From Rhizobium mongolense USDA 1844 (lineage in GTDB: Bacteria > Pseudomonadota > Alphaproteobacteria > Rhizobiales > Rhizobiaceae): a stretch of 59,300 nt of DNA. Of the stretch, positions 25,648-34,311 are shown one piece after another; the first letter of the stretch is position 1; each line of letters opens with the position of its first letter. The stretch spans positions 1 through 59,300 of the forward strand of contig NZ_ATTQ01000027.1 in assembly GCF_000419765.1 (NCBI RefSeq), given 5' to 3'. The translations under genes and the position numbers were made by a program. Under the pieces are notes generated by a model. It searched no databases, had not been told where the DNA came from, and saw only the letters and a program-made list of their open reading frames with translations.

Positions 25648-28034
25648 ACGAGTTCATAAGCAAGGCAAAGATGATGCAGGAAGCAATACGCCCCTATCTC
25701 GGTCAGCCGGGCACGGCCAAGCAGCCTGGGGCCGGCGATGAGAGGTTCATAGACGTCGACCGCCTGATGCAGATCGCCAGGCGTCAGGCAAAGCTCGTGG
25801 TCCTTTTTGCCGCCATTGGCCTGCTGCTCGGCGTTACCCGGCTGGTGTTTGCAACCTATTATTACACGGCAGGCACCAGCGTCCTCATCGATGACAATCT
25901 GAGCCGGTTTGCTGGGGACGTTTCACCGGCGCCTGCAAACATGGAATCTGACAAGAAGATCATGAGCCAGGTGGCGATCTTGAGGTCAAGCTCGCTTGCG
26001 GCAAAGGTGGTCGACAGGCAGAAGCTTTACGAAAAGCGCGAATTCGTCAATCCTCCACTCTCGGTCACCCAGCAGATCAAGGGCCTTGCCAAGATGGCGA
26101 TGGACGTGTTTGCCGGTATAGGCACGGAGATGGCAGATGCCGATAGCGTCGATGCGCGCAAGGGCACTGCCGTGGCAGTTCTCATGGAAAATCTGAGGGT
26201 CGAGCAGCAACCGCAGAGCTTCGTGATCGACCTCTATTACACGTCGACAGACCCCACCTTGTCGGCGCAGATCGCTAATGCCTATGCCGAGGCCTATCTG
26301 TCAGACAAGCTCGATGCCAATTTCGACGCGTCGCAAAGGGCGACGGTCTGGTTGCGCGCTCGGCTGACCGATCTGAAGGATCAGTCGCAGGAAGCGGCCC
26401 TGAAGGTCGAACGCTACCGCACCGAAAACGGCCTCACCTCGGCAAAAGGTGCCCTCTTGTCGGAAGAACAGCTCTCCGACATCAGTGGCCAGTACATCTT
26501 GGCACAGGCGGACAGCGCCAAGGCGCTTGCGCTATACAACCAGTACAAAACGATCGTCGCCGCCGGCCAGCAGACTGCCGTCGATAATGCCGCAACCGTC
26601 TCCGAGCAGGAAGGCTCGACAGTCATTTCTACGCTCAGAGCGCGCTATCTCACGGTCACCAAGCGGGCCCAGGAGATCGAAGGCCGTTTCGGTACCGAAC
26701 ATCCGCAGGCCATCACGCTGCGTAGGGAGCAGGACGACATTGGGCGGCAGATATTTCTAGAGCTCAAGCAGATGACGGAAAGCTACCGCAATCAGTATGA
26801 GGTTGCGGTCTCGCGCGAGGCATCGCTGAAGGAGGGACTGTCGAGGATCACCGGCCAAACCTCGGCGGCGAATGAATCGCTCGTGCAATTGAAAGACTTG
26901 GAACGCAACGCCGAAGCCATTAGCGACCTCTACAAGACCTATCTGACGAAATATCAGGAAACGGCCCAGAACCAGTCGTTCCCGATATCAGAAGCGCGCG
27001 TCATCTCGCCTGCCTCGCCGCCGACCGAGGCATCCAGCCCCAAGCGCACCCTGACGCTTGGTGGCTCGCTGATACTTGGCGCGATCTTCGGTATCGGACT
27101 TGGTCTGTGGCGCGAGATTAGGGAAGGCACGTTCCGCCTTGGTGAGGAATTTACGACGCTCGGCCTGAAGTTCTTGGGTTACCTGCCGCCGATCCCGGGG
27201 GCCACGCGTCCCTCTCCCGATGACGAAAGGAAGCTCATCGCCAATCCCGGTGTCGAAACCATGCGGTTTGCGGTCAAATCGGGCGGCACCAAATTTACCG
27301 AGACCTTACGGCATGCAAAGATCGTGACCGATACGATGCTCGGCAGCCAGAACTGCAAGGTCATCGGCATCGTCTCAGTATTGCCAGGCGAAGGCAAGAC
27401 GACGATCGCGGCAAATTTCGCGACGCTCGCGGCATCCAGCCCAGCCAAGGTGCTGATGATCGACGCTGATCTTAGACGTGGATCGCTAACGCAGGGTCTT
27501 GGCATCCGCTTTGAAACCGGCTGGACAGAGGCGCTTGCTGGAACAACGAGATGGCAAGACACTCTGGTTGTCGATCCGCAGACGGGTGCGAGCCTTCTCG
27601 CGACACCGCGCCAGGTAAAGGCCTTCAACACGAGCGAGCTGATCTCAGGTCCTTCCATGGCAACTCTGTTGGAAGAAGCCCGCTCCATGTTCGACTATAT
27701 AATCGTGGACCTTCCACCAATCGGGCCGGTCTTTGATGCCAAAGCTTTTGAGCCCTTGGCCGATGGTTTCCTGCTCGTGTCGGAATGGGGGGCCACACCA
27801 CGGGCCCTTTTGAAGTCAACGCTTGAACAAGAACCGGCGATCGCAGCGAAATTGCTCGGCGTTGTGCTCAACAAGGCCGATCAGGAGAAACTTTCTACCT
27901 ATGGCGGGCTTGGCAGTTCCGAAAAGCTCTATTCCCGGTATGCGAGCTACTACCTCGAGCAGGGCGAGCCGATCATGAAGGCGCGGGGCCGCAGACGGCG
28001 AAAGGCGCGCGTGCACCCATCGAAGGAGCTCTAA
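25644..28034 (+). CDS. exoP: Polysaccharide co-polymerase / tyrosine autokinase ExoP
   Basis: An inner-membrane Wzc-type protein that controls chain length and export. A first membrane segment lies at about residues 50-72 (LVVLFAAIGLLLGVTRLVF). A long periplasmic region with coiled coils spans about 230-430, and a second membrane segment lies near 475 (LGGSLILGAIFGIGLGLW). The cytoplasmic BY-kinase domain has Walker A GEGKTT with Lys585, Walker A' VLMIDAD with Asp607/Asp609, and Walker B IIVDLPP with Asp689. A tyrosine cluster near the end (KLYSRYASYYLEQ) is the autophosphorylation tail. The 796-aa length is normal. It is the last gene of the exoKLAMOP run. Confidence 0.95.
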   Translation: MNEFISKAKMMQEAIRPYLGQPGTAKQPGAGDERFIDVDRLMQIARRQAKLVVLFAAIGLLLGVTRLVFATYYYTAGTSVLIDDNLSRFAGDVSPAPANMESDKKIMSQVAILRSSSLAAKVVDRQKLYEKREFVNPPLSVTQQIKGLAKMAMDVFAGIGTEMADADSVDARKGTAVAVLMENLRVEQQPQSFVIDLYYTSTDPTLSAQIANAYAEAYLSDKLDANFDASQRATVWLRARLTDLKDQSQEAALKVERYRTENGLTSAKGALLSEEQLSDISGQYILAQADSAKALALYNQYKTIVAAGQQTAVDNAATVSEQEGSTVISTLRARYLTVTKRAQEIEGRFGTEHPQAITLRREQDDIGRQIFLELKQMTESYRNQYEVAVSREASLKEGLSRITGQTSAANESLVQLKDLERNAEAISDLYKTYLTKYQETAQNQSFPISEARVISPASPPTEASSPKRTLTLGGSLILGAIFGIGLGLWREIREGTFRLGEEFTTLGLKFLGYLPPIPGATRPSPDDERKLIANPGVETMRFAVKSGGTKFTETLRHAKIVTDTMLGSQNCKVIGIVSVLPGEGKTTIAANFATLAASSPAKVLMIDADLRRGSLTQGLGIRFETGWTEALAGTTRWQDTLVVDPQTGASLLATPRQVKAFNTSELISGPSMATLLEEARSMFDYIIVDLPPIGPVFDAKAFEPLADGFLLVSEWGATPRALLKSTLEQEPAIAAKLLGVVLNKADQEKLSTYGGLGSSEKLYSRYASYYLEQGEPIMKARGRRRRKARVHPSKEL

Positions 28035-28140
28035 CGAGACGCGCAAGAAGCACTGATCCAATGCAACGTTGGTGTGAAGCAACCCCCTGGTTTGCGCCAT
28101 GCCGATTTTAATGACAGTCACCAGTTCCGGAGCGTTTGAA

Positions 28141-29253
28141 ATGAAGATCTTAATCACAGGAAATATGGGCTATGTCGGGCCCGCTGTCGTCTCTCACCTA
28201 CGCCGTGAGATACCTGATTGCTTGCTTGTTGGCGTCGATACTGGCCTTTTCGCGCATTGCCTCACCCAAGCAAACCTGCCCGAGCGTTTGCTTAATAGTC
28301 AGGTCTTTGCCGATGTCCGCGACCTGCCCGCCGAGCTATTCGACGGCGTCGATACGGTCGTGCATCTGGCAGCCGTTTCCAACGACCCGATGGGCGGCCG
28401 CTTTGAGGCGGTGACCGACGAGATTAACCACCGCGCTACACTGAGAACAGCCGAACTCGCCGCCAGCATGGGCGTCAGAAGTTTTGTTTTTGCCTCCAGC
28501 TGCTCCATGTACGGATTTGCCGAGGGCGGCGCGCGCACCGAAGCAGATGAGCTTAATCCTCTGACCGCCTATTCACGTTCGAAGGTTGCGGCGGAGACAG
28601 GGCTTGGCGAGATCGCCCGCAACAGCCAAATGACGGTCACCGCGCTGCGCTTCGCGACTGCCTGCGGCTTTTCCGGACGCACGCGACTGGATCTCGTCCT
28701 TAACGATTTTGTGGCCTCGGCGCTGAGGACCGGACGGGTTTCGGTCCTCTCTGATGGCACGCCCTGGCGGCCGCTCATTCATGTCAACGACATGGCAAGG
28801 GCAATCGAATGGGCGCTGCTCAGGCAGGATGGCGGAAATTTTCTCGCCGTCAATGTCGGTTCCGAGGACTGGAATTATCAGGTCCGCGAGCTCGCGGAGG
28901 CCGTCGCCGCCTCGGTTCCGGGGACGGTCGTCGAAATCAACAAGGACGCTCCACCGGACCGACGTTCCTATCGGGTTAATTTCGATCTCTACCGGAGCCT
29001 GGCACCGGCCCATCAGCCAGAAGTAACGCTTGCAGGCGCTATTGCCGATCTGAAAACCGGCCTTGATGCGGCGGGTTTGAAGGATCCCGATTACCGCTCT
29101 GCGCAACTCGTGCGATTGAACGTGCTTACACAGGCGATCGACGGCGGCAGCCTTGGTACCGATCTGCGCTACACGGCCGATCCGTCCGACCGTACTTTCA
29201 TTCCTGGTTTCAAGGACCCGGCTCATCGGACGCGCGAAGCCATGCCTGGCTGA
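28141..29253 (+). CDS. NAD-dependent epimerase/reductase, extended SDR (370 aa)
   Basis: An extended SDR acting on nucleotide sugars. The glycine motif TGNMGYVG is at 6-13, SSCSMYG at 119-125 and catalytic Tyr144-x3-Lys148 in YSRSK. True 4,6-dehydratases carry a Thr-Asp-Glu triad at the position occupied here by Ser-Cys-Ser, so this is an epimerase or 4-reductase rather than the missing CDP-glucose 4,6-dehydratase. An earlier in-frame start at 28099 is less likely because the Rossmann motif begins right after ATG 28141. It lies about 100 bases after exoP and 70 bases before the cytidylyltransferase gene, a pairing seen in other deoxysugar clusters. Confidence 0.88.
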   Translation: MKILITGNMGYVGPAVVSHLRREIPDCLLVGVDTGLFAHCLTQANLPERLLNSQVFADVRDLPAELFDGVDTVVHLAAVSNDPMGGRFEAVTDEINHRATLRTAELAASMGVRSFVFASSCSMYGFAEGGARTEADELNPLTAYSRSKVAAETGLGEIARNSQMTVTALRFATACGFSGRTRLDLVLNDFVASALRTGRVSVLSDGTPWRPLIHVNDMARAIEWALLRQDGGNFLAVNVGSEDWNYQVRELAEAVAASVPGTVVEINKDAPPDRRSYRVNFDLYRSLAPAHQPEVTLAGAIADLKTGLDAAGLKDPDYRSAQLVRLNVLTQAIDGGSLGTDLRYTADPSDRTFIPGFKDPAHRTREAMPG

Positions 29254-29323
29254 ACCGATCATGTGACACAGTGACTTTAAAGCCGCGTACGGCGGGCAAC
29301 GCTTCAAAGGACGAGAGGACGCA

Positions 29324-30112
29324 ATGAAAGTTGTCATTTTTGCAGGAGGCTACGGGAGCCGTCTTTCGGAGGAGACTACACTTCGGCCAAAGCCTATGGT
29401 CGAGATCGGCGGGCGACCGATCATCTGGCATATTATGAAGATCTATTCGCACTACGGCTTCAACGACTTCGTTGTGCTTGCCGGTTATAAAGCGGATTAC
29501 ATCAAGGACTACTTCATCAACTATGCAATGATTAACAGCGACTTCACAGTCGACCTGGCGACAGGGGAGTTCAAGTGGCTCCGCCGCTCGCTGGAGCCGT
29601 GGAAGATCACCGTGCTCGATACCGGGCTGAACACGATGACTGGCGGACGATTGAGGCGCGCCCGCGACGTCATTGGCGATAGGCGGTTCCTTCTGACCTA
29701 TGGCGACGGTGTCTCCGATACCGATATCGCCGCGACCATTGAGCTTCATGAGCGGGACGGAAACTGGATCACGCTGACCGCCGTCAGCCAGCCGGGCCGC
29801 TATGGCGCGCTTGGCCTGTCGGACGACGGAACTCGTGTCCATGCCTTCCGCGAAAAACGCATTGGCGATGGCGGTCTGATCAACGGTGGCTTCTTTGTCT
29901 GCGAGCCTGAGGTCTTCGACCTCATCGAAGGTGATGACACCGTCTGGGAAGAGGGGCCGATGGAAAGAGCGCTTCACATGGGCAAGGTTGGCTCGCACTG
30001 GCACCAGGGCTTCTGGCAAAGCATGGATTCGCTGCGAGACAAGATGGTGCTCGAAAAGGCCTGGGAGAGCGGCAATGCGCCATGGAGGCTCTGGGACCCG
30101 ACACCGGGGTGA
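29324..30112 (+). CDS. rfbF: Glucose-1-phosphate cytidylyltransferase
   Basis: Makes CDP-glucose from glucose-1-phosphate and CTP, the entry step to CDP-deoxysugars. The nucleotidyltransferase signature GGYGSRLSEET with RPKPMVEIGG fills residues 8-30. LLTYGDGVSD holds the metal-binding Asp, and GGFFVCEPEVFD and the final HWHQGFWQSMDSLRDK are characteristic of the CTP-specific branch. The length of 262 aa is standard. Its normal partner, CDP-glucose 4,6-dehydratase (RfbG), is not found anywhere in the window. It ends the forward run begun by exoK and precedes the AT-rich exoY promoter region. Confidence 0.95.
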   Translation: MKVVIFAGGYGSRLSEETTLRPKPMVEIGGRPIIWHIMKIYSHYGFNDFVVLAGYKADYIKDYFINYAMINSDFTVDLATGEFKWLRRSLEPWKITVLDTGLNTMTGGRLRRARDVIGDRRFLLTYGDGVSDTDIAATIELHERDGNWITLTAVSQPGRYGALGLSDDGTRVHAFREKRIGDGGLINGGFFVCEPEVFDLIEGDDTVWEEGPMERALHMGKVGSHWHQGFWQSMDSLRDKMVLEKAWESGNAPWRLWDPTPG

Positions 30113-30284
30113 ACCGAACCGCTGACCAGCGACACGTCGCCTCTGCGGTTTGGCCACCCGAACAAAACTGAACAATACCGTCTGTGCAATGGAATATTGC
30201 CTGCGAACTGCGCGAAATATAGTTCCAATCTGTATCACTATGTTACATTAAGTATATTTCGATTATAATGAATCTTTTTCTATT

Positions 30285-30298
30285 GCCTTTTTGAAGGC
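30285..30298. promoter_or_regulatory. Inverted repeat upstream of exoY
   Basis: Five-base arms GCCTT / AAGGC around TTTG, 43 bases before the exoY start, inside an AT-rich stretch. It could be an operator or a leader hairpin; no regulator can be assigned from sequence. Confidence 0.25.
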
Positions 30299-30340
30299 TT
30301 TAGTTACTAATTTCTTAACATTCTGCTTTCGGGGAGCTTC

Positions 30341-31027
30341 ATGATGAAGCATGATGTCGAATTAGCCGATGCCTCTATTTTCTCGCACTACACCCAGTGG
30401 CTGCCAATGAGGCCATTGGGCGGGTTGCGCAAGAGGGTGTTTGACGTTGTCGGCGCCCTCATTCTGCTCGTCCTGTTTTCCCCACTCTTCTTGCTGATCG
30501 CGATTGCCGTAAAGCTTGATGACCGCGGCGCCGTTCTTTTCGGTCATCAGCGCGTTGGCCACAACGGAAAGTCATTCCGTTGCCTGAAATTCCGAACCAT
30601 GGTTACCGAGAGCGATGCGCGGCTTGCTGCCTATCTCGCCGAAAATCCCGCCGCCCTTGCTGAATGGGCAACGACCCGCAAGCTGCGTCACGACATCAGG
30701 GTAACCACCACCGGAAAGGTGCTGCGAAAACTCAGTCTCGACGAGTTACCGCAATTGCTCAATGTCTTGCGCGGCGATATGAGCCTTGTTGGCCCGCGTC
30801 CAATCATGGGCGAAGAAATGGCCCGTTATGGCGATTGCGGAAGGCACTACCTCCGCTCGCGCCCAGGTCTCACCGGCAAGTGGCAGGTGAGCGGGCGAAG
30901 CGACACGACCTATGAAGAGCGCGTTCAGCTCGACAGCCAGTATGTCGAGCACTGGTCCTTCGTCGGCGACGTCTGGATCATTTTGAAGACCGTGCCGGTG
31001 GTCCTGTTTGCGCGGGGTGCCCGCTAG
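30341..31027 (+). CDS. exoY: Undecaprenyl-phosphate galactose phosphotransferase ExoY
   Basis: The priming enzyme that loads the first sugar phosphate (galactose in succinoglycan) on undecaprenyl phosphate. This 228-aa protein has the small polyprenol-phosphate glycosyl-1-phosphate transferase domain only. A hydrophobic re-entrant helix lies at about 33-57 (VFDVVGALILLVLFSPLFLL) and KFRTMV at 83-88. The catalytic Asp134-Glu135 pair is in LSLDELPQL, with GPRP at 151-154 and RPGLTGKWQVSGR at 174-186; all are intact. GGGGAG precedes the ATG; a second ATG follows directly. It starts the exoY-exoF-exoQ operon, the same order as in Sinorhizobium. Confidence 0.94.
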   Translation: MMKHDVELADASIFSHYTQWLPMRPLGGLRKRVFDVVGALILLVLFSPLFLLIAIAVKLDDRGAVLFGHQRVGHNGKSFRCLKFRTMVTESDARLAAYLAENPAALAEWATTRKLRHDIRVTTTGKVLRKLSLDELPQLLNVLRGDMSLVGPRPIMGEEMARYGDCGRHYLRSRPGLTGKWQVSGRSDTTYEERVQLDSQYVEHWSFVGDVWIILKTVPVVLFARGAR

Positions 31028-31066
31028 CACGCCGACGCCTTTGCCAGGCAAAGATAGGAAAGAACC

Positions 31067-32356
31067 ATGGGGTCAATTCGTCAGCTTTCTCCTTTCGCGC
31101 GTAACGCCATTTACGCGCTAGCGCGGCTGTGCCTTGCAACGCTTGCCGCAGTCGTCTGTCTTGTTCAACCGGCGTTGCTGTCGGCTGCGCACGCTGATCC
31201 CTATAAGTTAGGAATCATGGACAAGCTGTCCGTCCGCGTGGTCGAATGGCAGACTGCCGAGGGGCAGTTTCGCGAGTGGCCGGGTATTACAGGCGAATAC
31301 ATTGTCGGTCCGAACGGTGATCTGGCTCTGCCGTTTGCCGGTGAACTGAAAGCTGCCGGCCAGTCGACCTCGGAGGTGGCGCGCGAGATCGCACGCAGTC
31401 TCCAGGAGCGTTTCGGGCTTCCCGATCCGCCGGAAGCTTCGGTCGAGATTCTTGAATTCCGGCCGATTTTCGTAGCTGGCGAAGTCCACACGCCCGGCAA
31501 ATATCCCTACGATCCGGAGATGACGGTCCTGAAGGCGATCAGTCTTGCCGGCGGCATGCGTCGTGGACTGGACGAAGGTCAACGGTTCGAACGCGACTTC
31601 ATCAACGCCAGGGGCAGTCACGAGGTACTTGTTGCCGAGCGCGCCCGTCTGATGGCGAAGAAAGCGCGACTTGCCTCCGAGGAGGCCGGCGAGGAGAAGA
31701 TTGTGATTCCCGAAGACCTTGCCGCCGTCCCGCAATCGCGAACGCTGATCGAGGATGAAATGGCAATCATGGAAACGAACCGCAATGCGTTCGACCTTCG
31801 CCTCAAAGGCCTTGATGAGCTGCAAACCCTCTACGGCAACGAAATCACCTCACTCAGCAAGAAGGTCGACAACCAGACCCGGCAAGTGGACCTTTACAAG
31901 AGGGAACTTGAAAAAACCGCCAAGCTCGTCGATCAGGGTCTGGCAGTCAGCTCCCGGGCGCTGGGCCTTGAGACGACGCTTGCCGATACCCAGAGCAATC
32001 TGCTTGACCTCGACGCTGCCACGCTGCGCGCCAAGCAGGAGATGAACAAGGCCGCCCTCGACACGATCGACTTGAAGAACGAGCGCAAATCGAAGATTGC
32101 GCTCGATATGCAGGAAACCAAGTCGCAGCTGGACGAAAATGCTCTGCAGCTTCAGATGTACCGGCAACTGATGGCTGAGGCGCTGGTGAATGCGCCAACG
32201 GCCTCGCAATTAACCGGAAGCGACGCCGCCAGGCTCATCAGCTATTCGATCGTACGAACGGTCGCAAGCAAGATCCAGGAGATTCCAGCGACCGAAACGA
32301 CGCCCGTGCAGCCGGGAGATTTGGTCAAGGTCAGTGTCACCAACGAAAAATCATAG
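31067..32356 (+). CDS. exoF: Outer-membrane polysaccharide export protein ExoF
   Basis: A Wza-class export protein. It has a signal peptide (hydrophobic core at about 18-38, ending SAAHADPYKLG). The Poly_export domain runs from about residue 45 to 130 (SVRVVEWQTAEGQF, GPNGDLALPFAGELKAAG). An SLBB-type domain follows (FVAGEVHTPGKYPYDPEMTV, about 141-160). A long helical, probably coiled-coil C-terminal half (about 190-385) is characteristic of rhizobial ExoF and distinguishes it from Wza. It lies 39 bases after exoY and 22 bases before exoQ. With ExoP it should form the trans-envelope export route. Confidence 0.93.
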   Translation: MGSIRQLSPFARNAIYALARLCLATLAAVVCLVQPALLSAAHADPYKLGIMDKLSVRVVEWQTAEGQFREWPGITGEYIVGPNGDLALPFAGELKAAGQSTSEVAREIARSLQERFGLPDPPEASVEILEFRPIFVAGEVHTPGKYPYDPEMTVLKAISLAGGMRRGLDEGQRFERDFINARGSHEVLVAERARLMAKKARLASEEAGEEKIVIPEDLAAVPQSRTLIEDEMAIMETNRNAFDLRLKGLDELQTLYGNEITSLSKKVDNQTRQVDLYKRELEKTAKLVDQGLAVSSRALGLETTLADTQSNLLDLDAATLRAKQEMNKAALDTIDLKNERKSKIALDMQETKSQLDENALQLQMYRQLMAEALVNAPTASQLTGSDAARLISYSIVRTVASKIQEIPATETTPVQPGDLVKVSVTNEKS

Positions 32357-32378
32357 GACTTGGGGTCGGCAGATCAGC

Positions 32379-33677
32379 ATGCGTATCAGTATCAACGCTT
32401 TCTTATCGCCTGGACAGAACGCCCCCTTTGCGATCTCTGCTATGGTCGCGACGATGTTTTTGATCGCCTATGCGCAGCTGTTTGGCTCTGTCTTCATTTT
32501 GTTGTTCTATCTCGTGTGGCTGCCTCTTCTTGCCATGGATCCGCGCGCAGTCATCGGCGATCCACGGCCTCTCTATTGGATTTTTGCCTTTTCCATCTTT
32601 GCATGTCTGTCCTTTTTCTGGTCTGCGGTTCCCGGGCTCAGCCTGCGCGGCGGGCTTCAATACCTTTCAACGATTGTCTGCGCGTTGGTTGCCGCACGGG
32701 TCGTGCCTGTAAAGGCGATGATTTTGGGCATGAGCCTCGGCGCATCGCTGGTACTGCTCTACTCGCTGATATTTGGACACTTCAGCTACGACCCTCTTGA
32801 TGGCGTCTACAGCTTCATCGGCGCCTTCGGGTCGAAGAACCAACTCGGCATGTTTGCCGCGCTCGGCGTCTTTGCCTCCTTCTCGCTGGTTTTCATTCTG
32901 CGCGTGCAGATGATGTGGCGCATCCTGGCCCTGATCTCCGGCGTCTTCGGCGCCTTTTCGCTGCACGCCGCCCAGTCGGCGACCTCCACGATCACGATCG
33001 CCGCAACGATTGCCGTAACGGTGGCTTCGGGGTTTCTGAAGCGGTTCTCACCGCGGCACCGGACGGTCCTCTTCCTGTCGATCGTTCCGGCAGCAGCCGT
33101 CGGACTACTGATTGCACTGAGTACCGGGCTGTTCGGCGCGATCCTCGGCGTCTTCGGCAAGGATGCGACGTTGACAGGGCGGACGTATCTTTGGCAGCGC
33201 GGCATCGAAATCGCCCACGAACAACCTATCTTCGGCCTCGGTTTTCAGGGTTTCTGGGTCCAGGGCTTTTCTCAACCGGAGGTCTTGTGGCAGCAGTTTT
33301 ATATTACTTCGCGTTTAGGATTTCACTTTCATAATACCTACATCGAGGCCGCGGTCGAACTTGGCTATATCGGACTGATCTTGCTCAGTGCCGTTATTCT
33401 TGGCCTCTTCGCTGGATACCTCAGACGCCTCCTGTCGTCAGGCGCGCGAAACGAGGATGTGGTCCTCTTCGGTCTCGTCATGCTGTTCATCGGTCGCTCC
33501 TTTTTCGAGGTCGATTTTCTGAATCAATACACGATCGGATCCTTCCTCATCTACTACTGCGCCGGTGCGCTCGCGAAACCGGTCACGGAAACGGCAGGCA
33601 ATGCCTCAGTGCGGTTCGATCCTCAATACGCTGGCAGTGAAGGTTTTCATGTGCCTCGCCGTGGCGGTCACGGGTGA
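32379..33677 (+). CDS. exoQ: EPS polymerase ExoQ (O-antigen ligase/Wzy-like)
   Basis: An integral membrane protein with about 11-12 hydrophobic segments that joins lipid-linked repeat units in the periplasm. The O-antigen-ligase/Wzy signature region is visible: TGRTYLWQRGIEIAHEQPIF and GLGFQGFW in the large loop, followed by FHNTYIEAAVELGYIGL. The ATG at 32379 is chosen because the frame upstream lies inside exoF; the ribosome binding site is weak. The stop overlaps the GTG of the degraded exoZ (GTGA), showing that exoZ was once translationally coupled to it. Position after exoF is canonical. Confidence 0.93.
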   Translation: MRISINAFLSPGQNAPFAISAMVATMFLIAYAQLFGSVFILLFYLVWLPLLAMDPRAVIGDPRPLYWIFAFSIFACLSFFWSAVPGLSLRGGLQYLSTIVCALVAARVVPVKAMILGMSLGASLVLLYSLIFGHFSYDPLDGVYSFIGAFGSKNQLGMFAALGVFASFSLVFILRVQMMWRILALISGVFGAFSLHAAQSATSTITIAATIAVTVASGFLKRFSPRHRTVLFLSIVPAAAVGLLIALSTGLFGAILGVFGKDATLTGRTYLWQRGIEIAHEQPIFGLGFQGFWVQGFSQPEVLWQQFYITSRLGFHFHNTYIEAAVELGYIGLILLSAVILGLFAGYLRRLLSSGARNEDVVLFGLVMLFIGRSFFEVDFLNQYTIGSFLIYYCAGALAKPVTETAGNASVRFDPQYAGSEGFHVPRRGGHG

Positions 33678-34111
33678 CTGTTGATCATGACCGCCGACAA
33701 ACGGTGAGGCAACAGATACAAGGTGTTGATAACATTCAATTATATGCGCTTCATCTGCGGCGCGGCATAGCTGCGATTCTCGTCATTCTCCTGCATCTTC
33801 ACGGCTATCTGAGCGATGAACCCAATTTGGTCCCGAGTGGGCATTTAGCCGTCGATCTGTTCTTCGTGCCAGCGGTTACGTGATTGCCCATTCCTACGAC
33901 GGCAAGCTCCCGGACGGATTTTCCGCGCGAAGTTCATCCCTGCCCGCGCCATCGGCCTGTTTCCGCTGTATGCGCCTTCGTTGCACTGAGTATTCTGGGG
34001 GCACTGCTTCTGTCGACTGTGGTCAGCCTGATGTACGACCGTCCGCTAAGGAAAACGTTGACGCGGCATTTTTTAGGTTCTGCCCGCCTCCCCAAGCTCG
34101 GCAAGGGCTGA
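33674..34111 (+). pseudogene. exoZ: Degraded exoZ (acetyltransferase) pseudogene
   Basis: The GTG at 33674 opens a frame whose residues 19-66 (NIQLYALHLRRGIAAILVIL, then HLAVDLFFV) are the N-terminus of an ExoZ-type acyltransferase. Around 33871 the frame is lost: the continuation SGYVIAHSYDGKLPDG lies in another frame and shows a one-base deletion. Soon afterwards the sequence jumps to the C-terminal end (LSILGALLLSTVVSLMYDRP in the third frame), so most of the membrane domain, about 200 codons, has been deleted. Its place directly after exoQ is where Sinorhizobium has exoZ. The product cannot be functional. Confidence 0.82.
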
Positions 34112-34311
34112 TGCCGAAGCCTCGTCAGAAAGGTCTCAAGTCGCGTTGCACAGGAATGCAGCCAAGATCTTTGATAGTCAGCTATACAGAGGATCGACAA
34201 TATCTCAATAATAAATTGGATTCTACGCTAAGCCATTATTGACTCGCATCACCTGAACTATAACATAGCTTTAGTTCTTCTTTGGATTTCTTTCGCGTTG
34301 TGGAATGTACA

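Noticed and set aside
28141..29253. Considered as the missing CDP-glucose 4,6-dehydratase
   Set aside because: Lacks the Thr-Asp-Glu catalytic triad; Ser-Cys-Ser-Met-Tyr-Gly at that place fits an epimerase or reductase.
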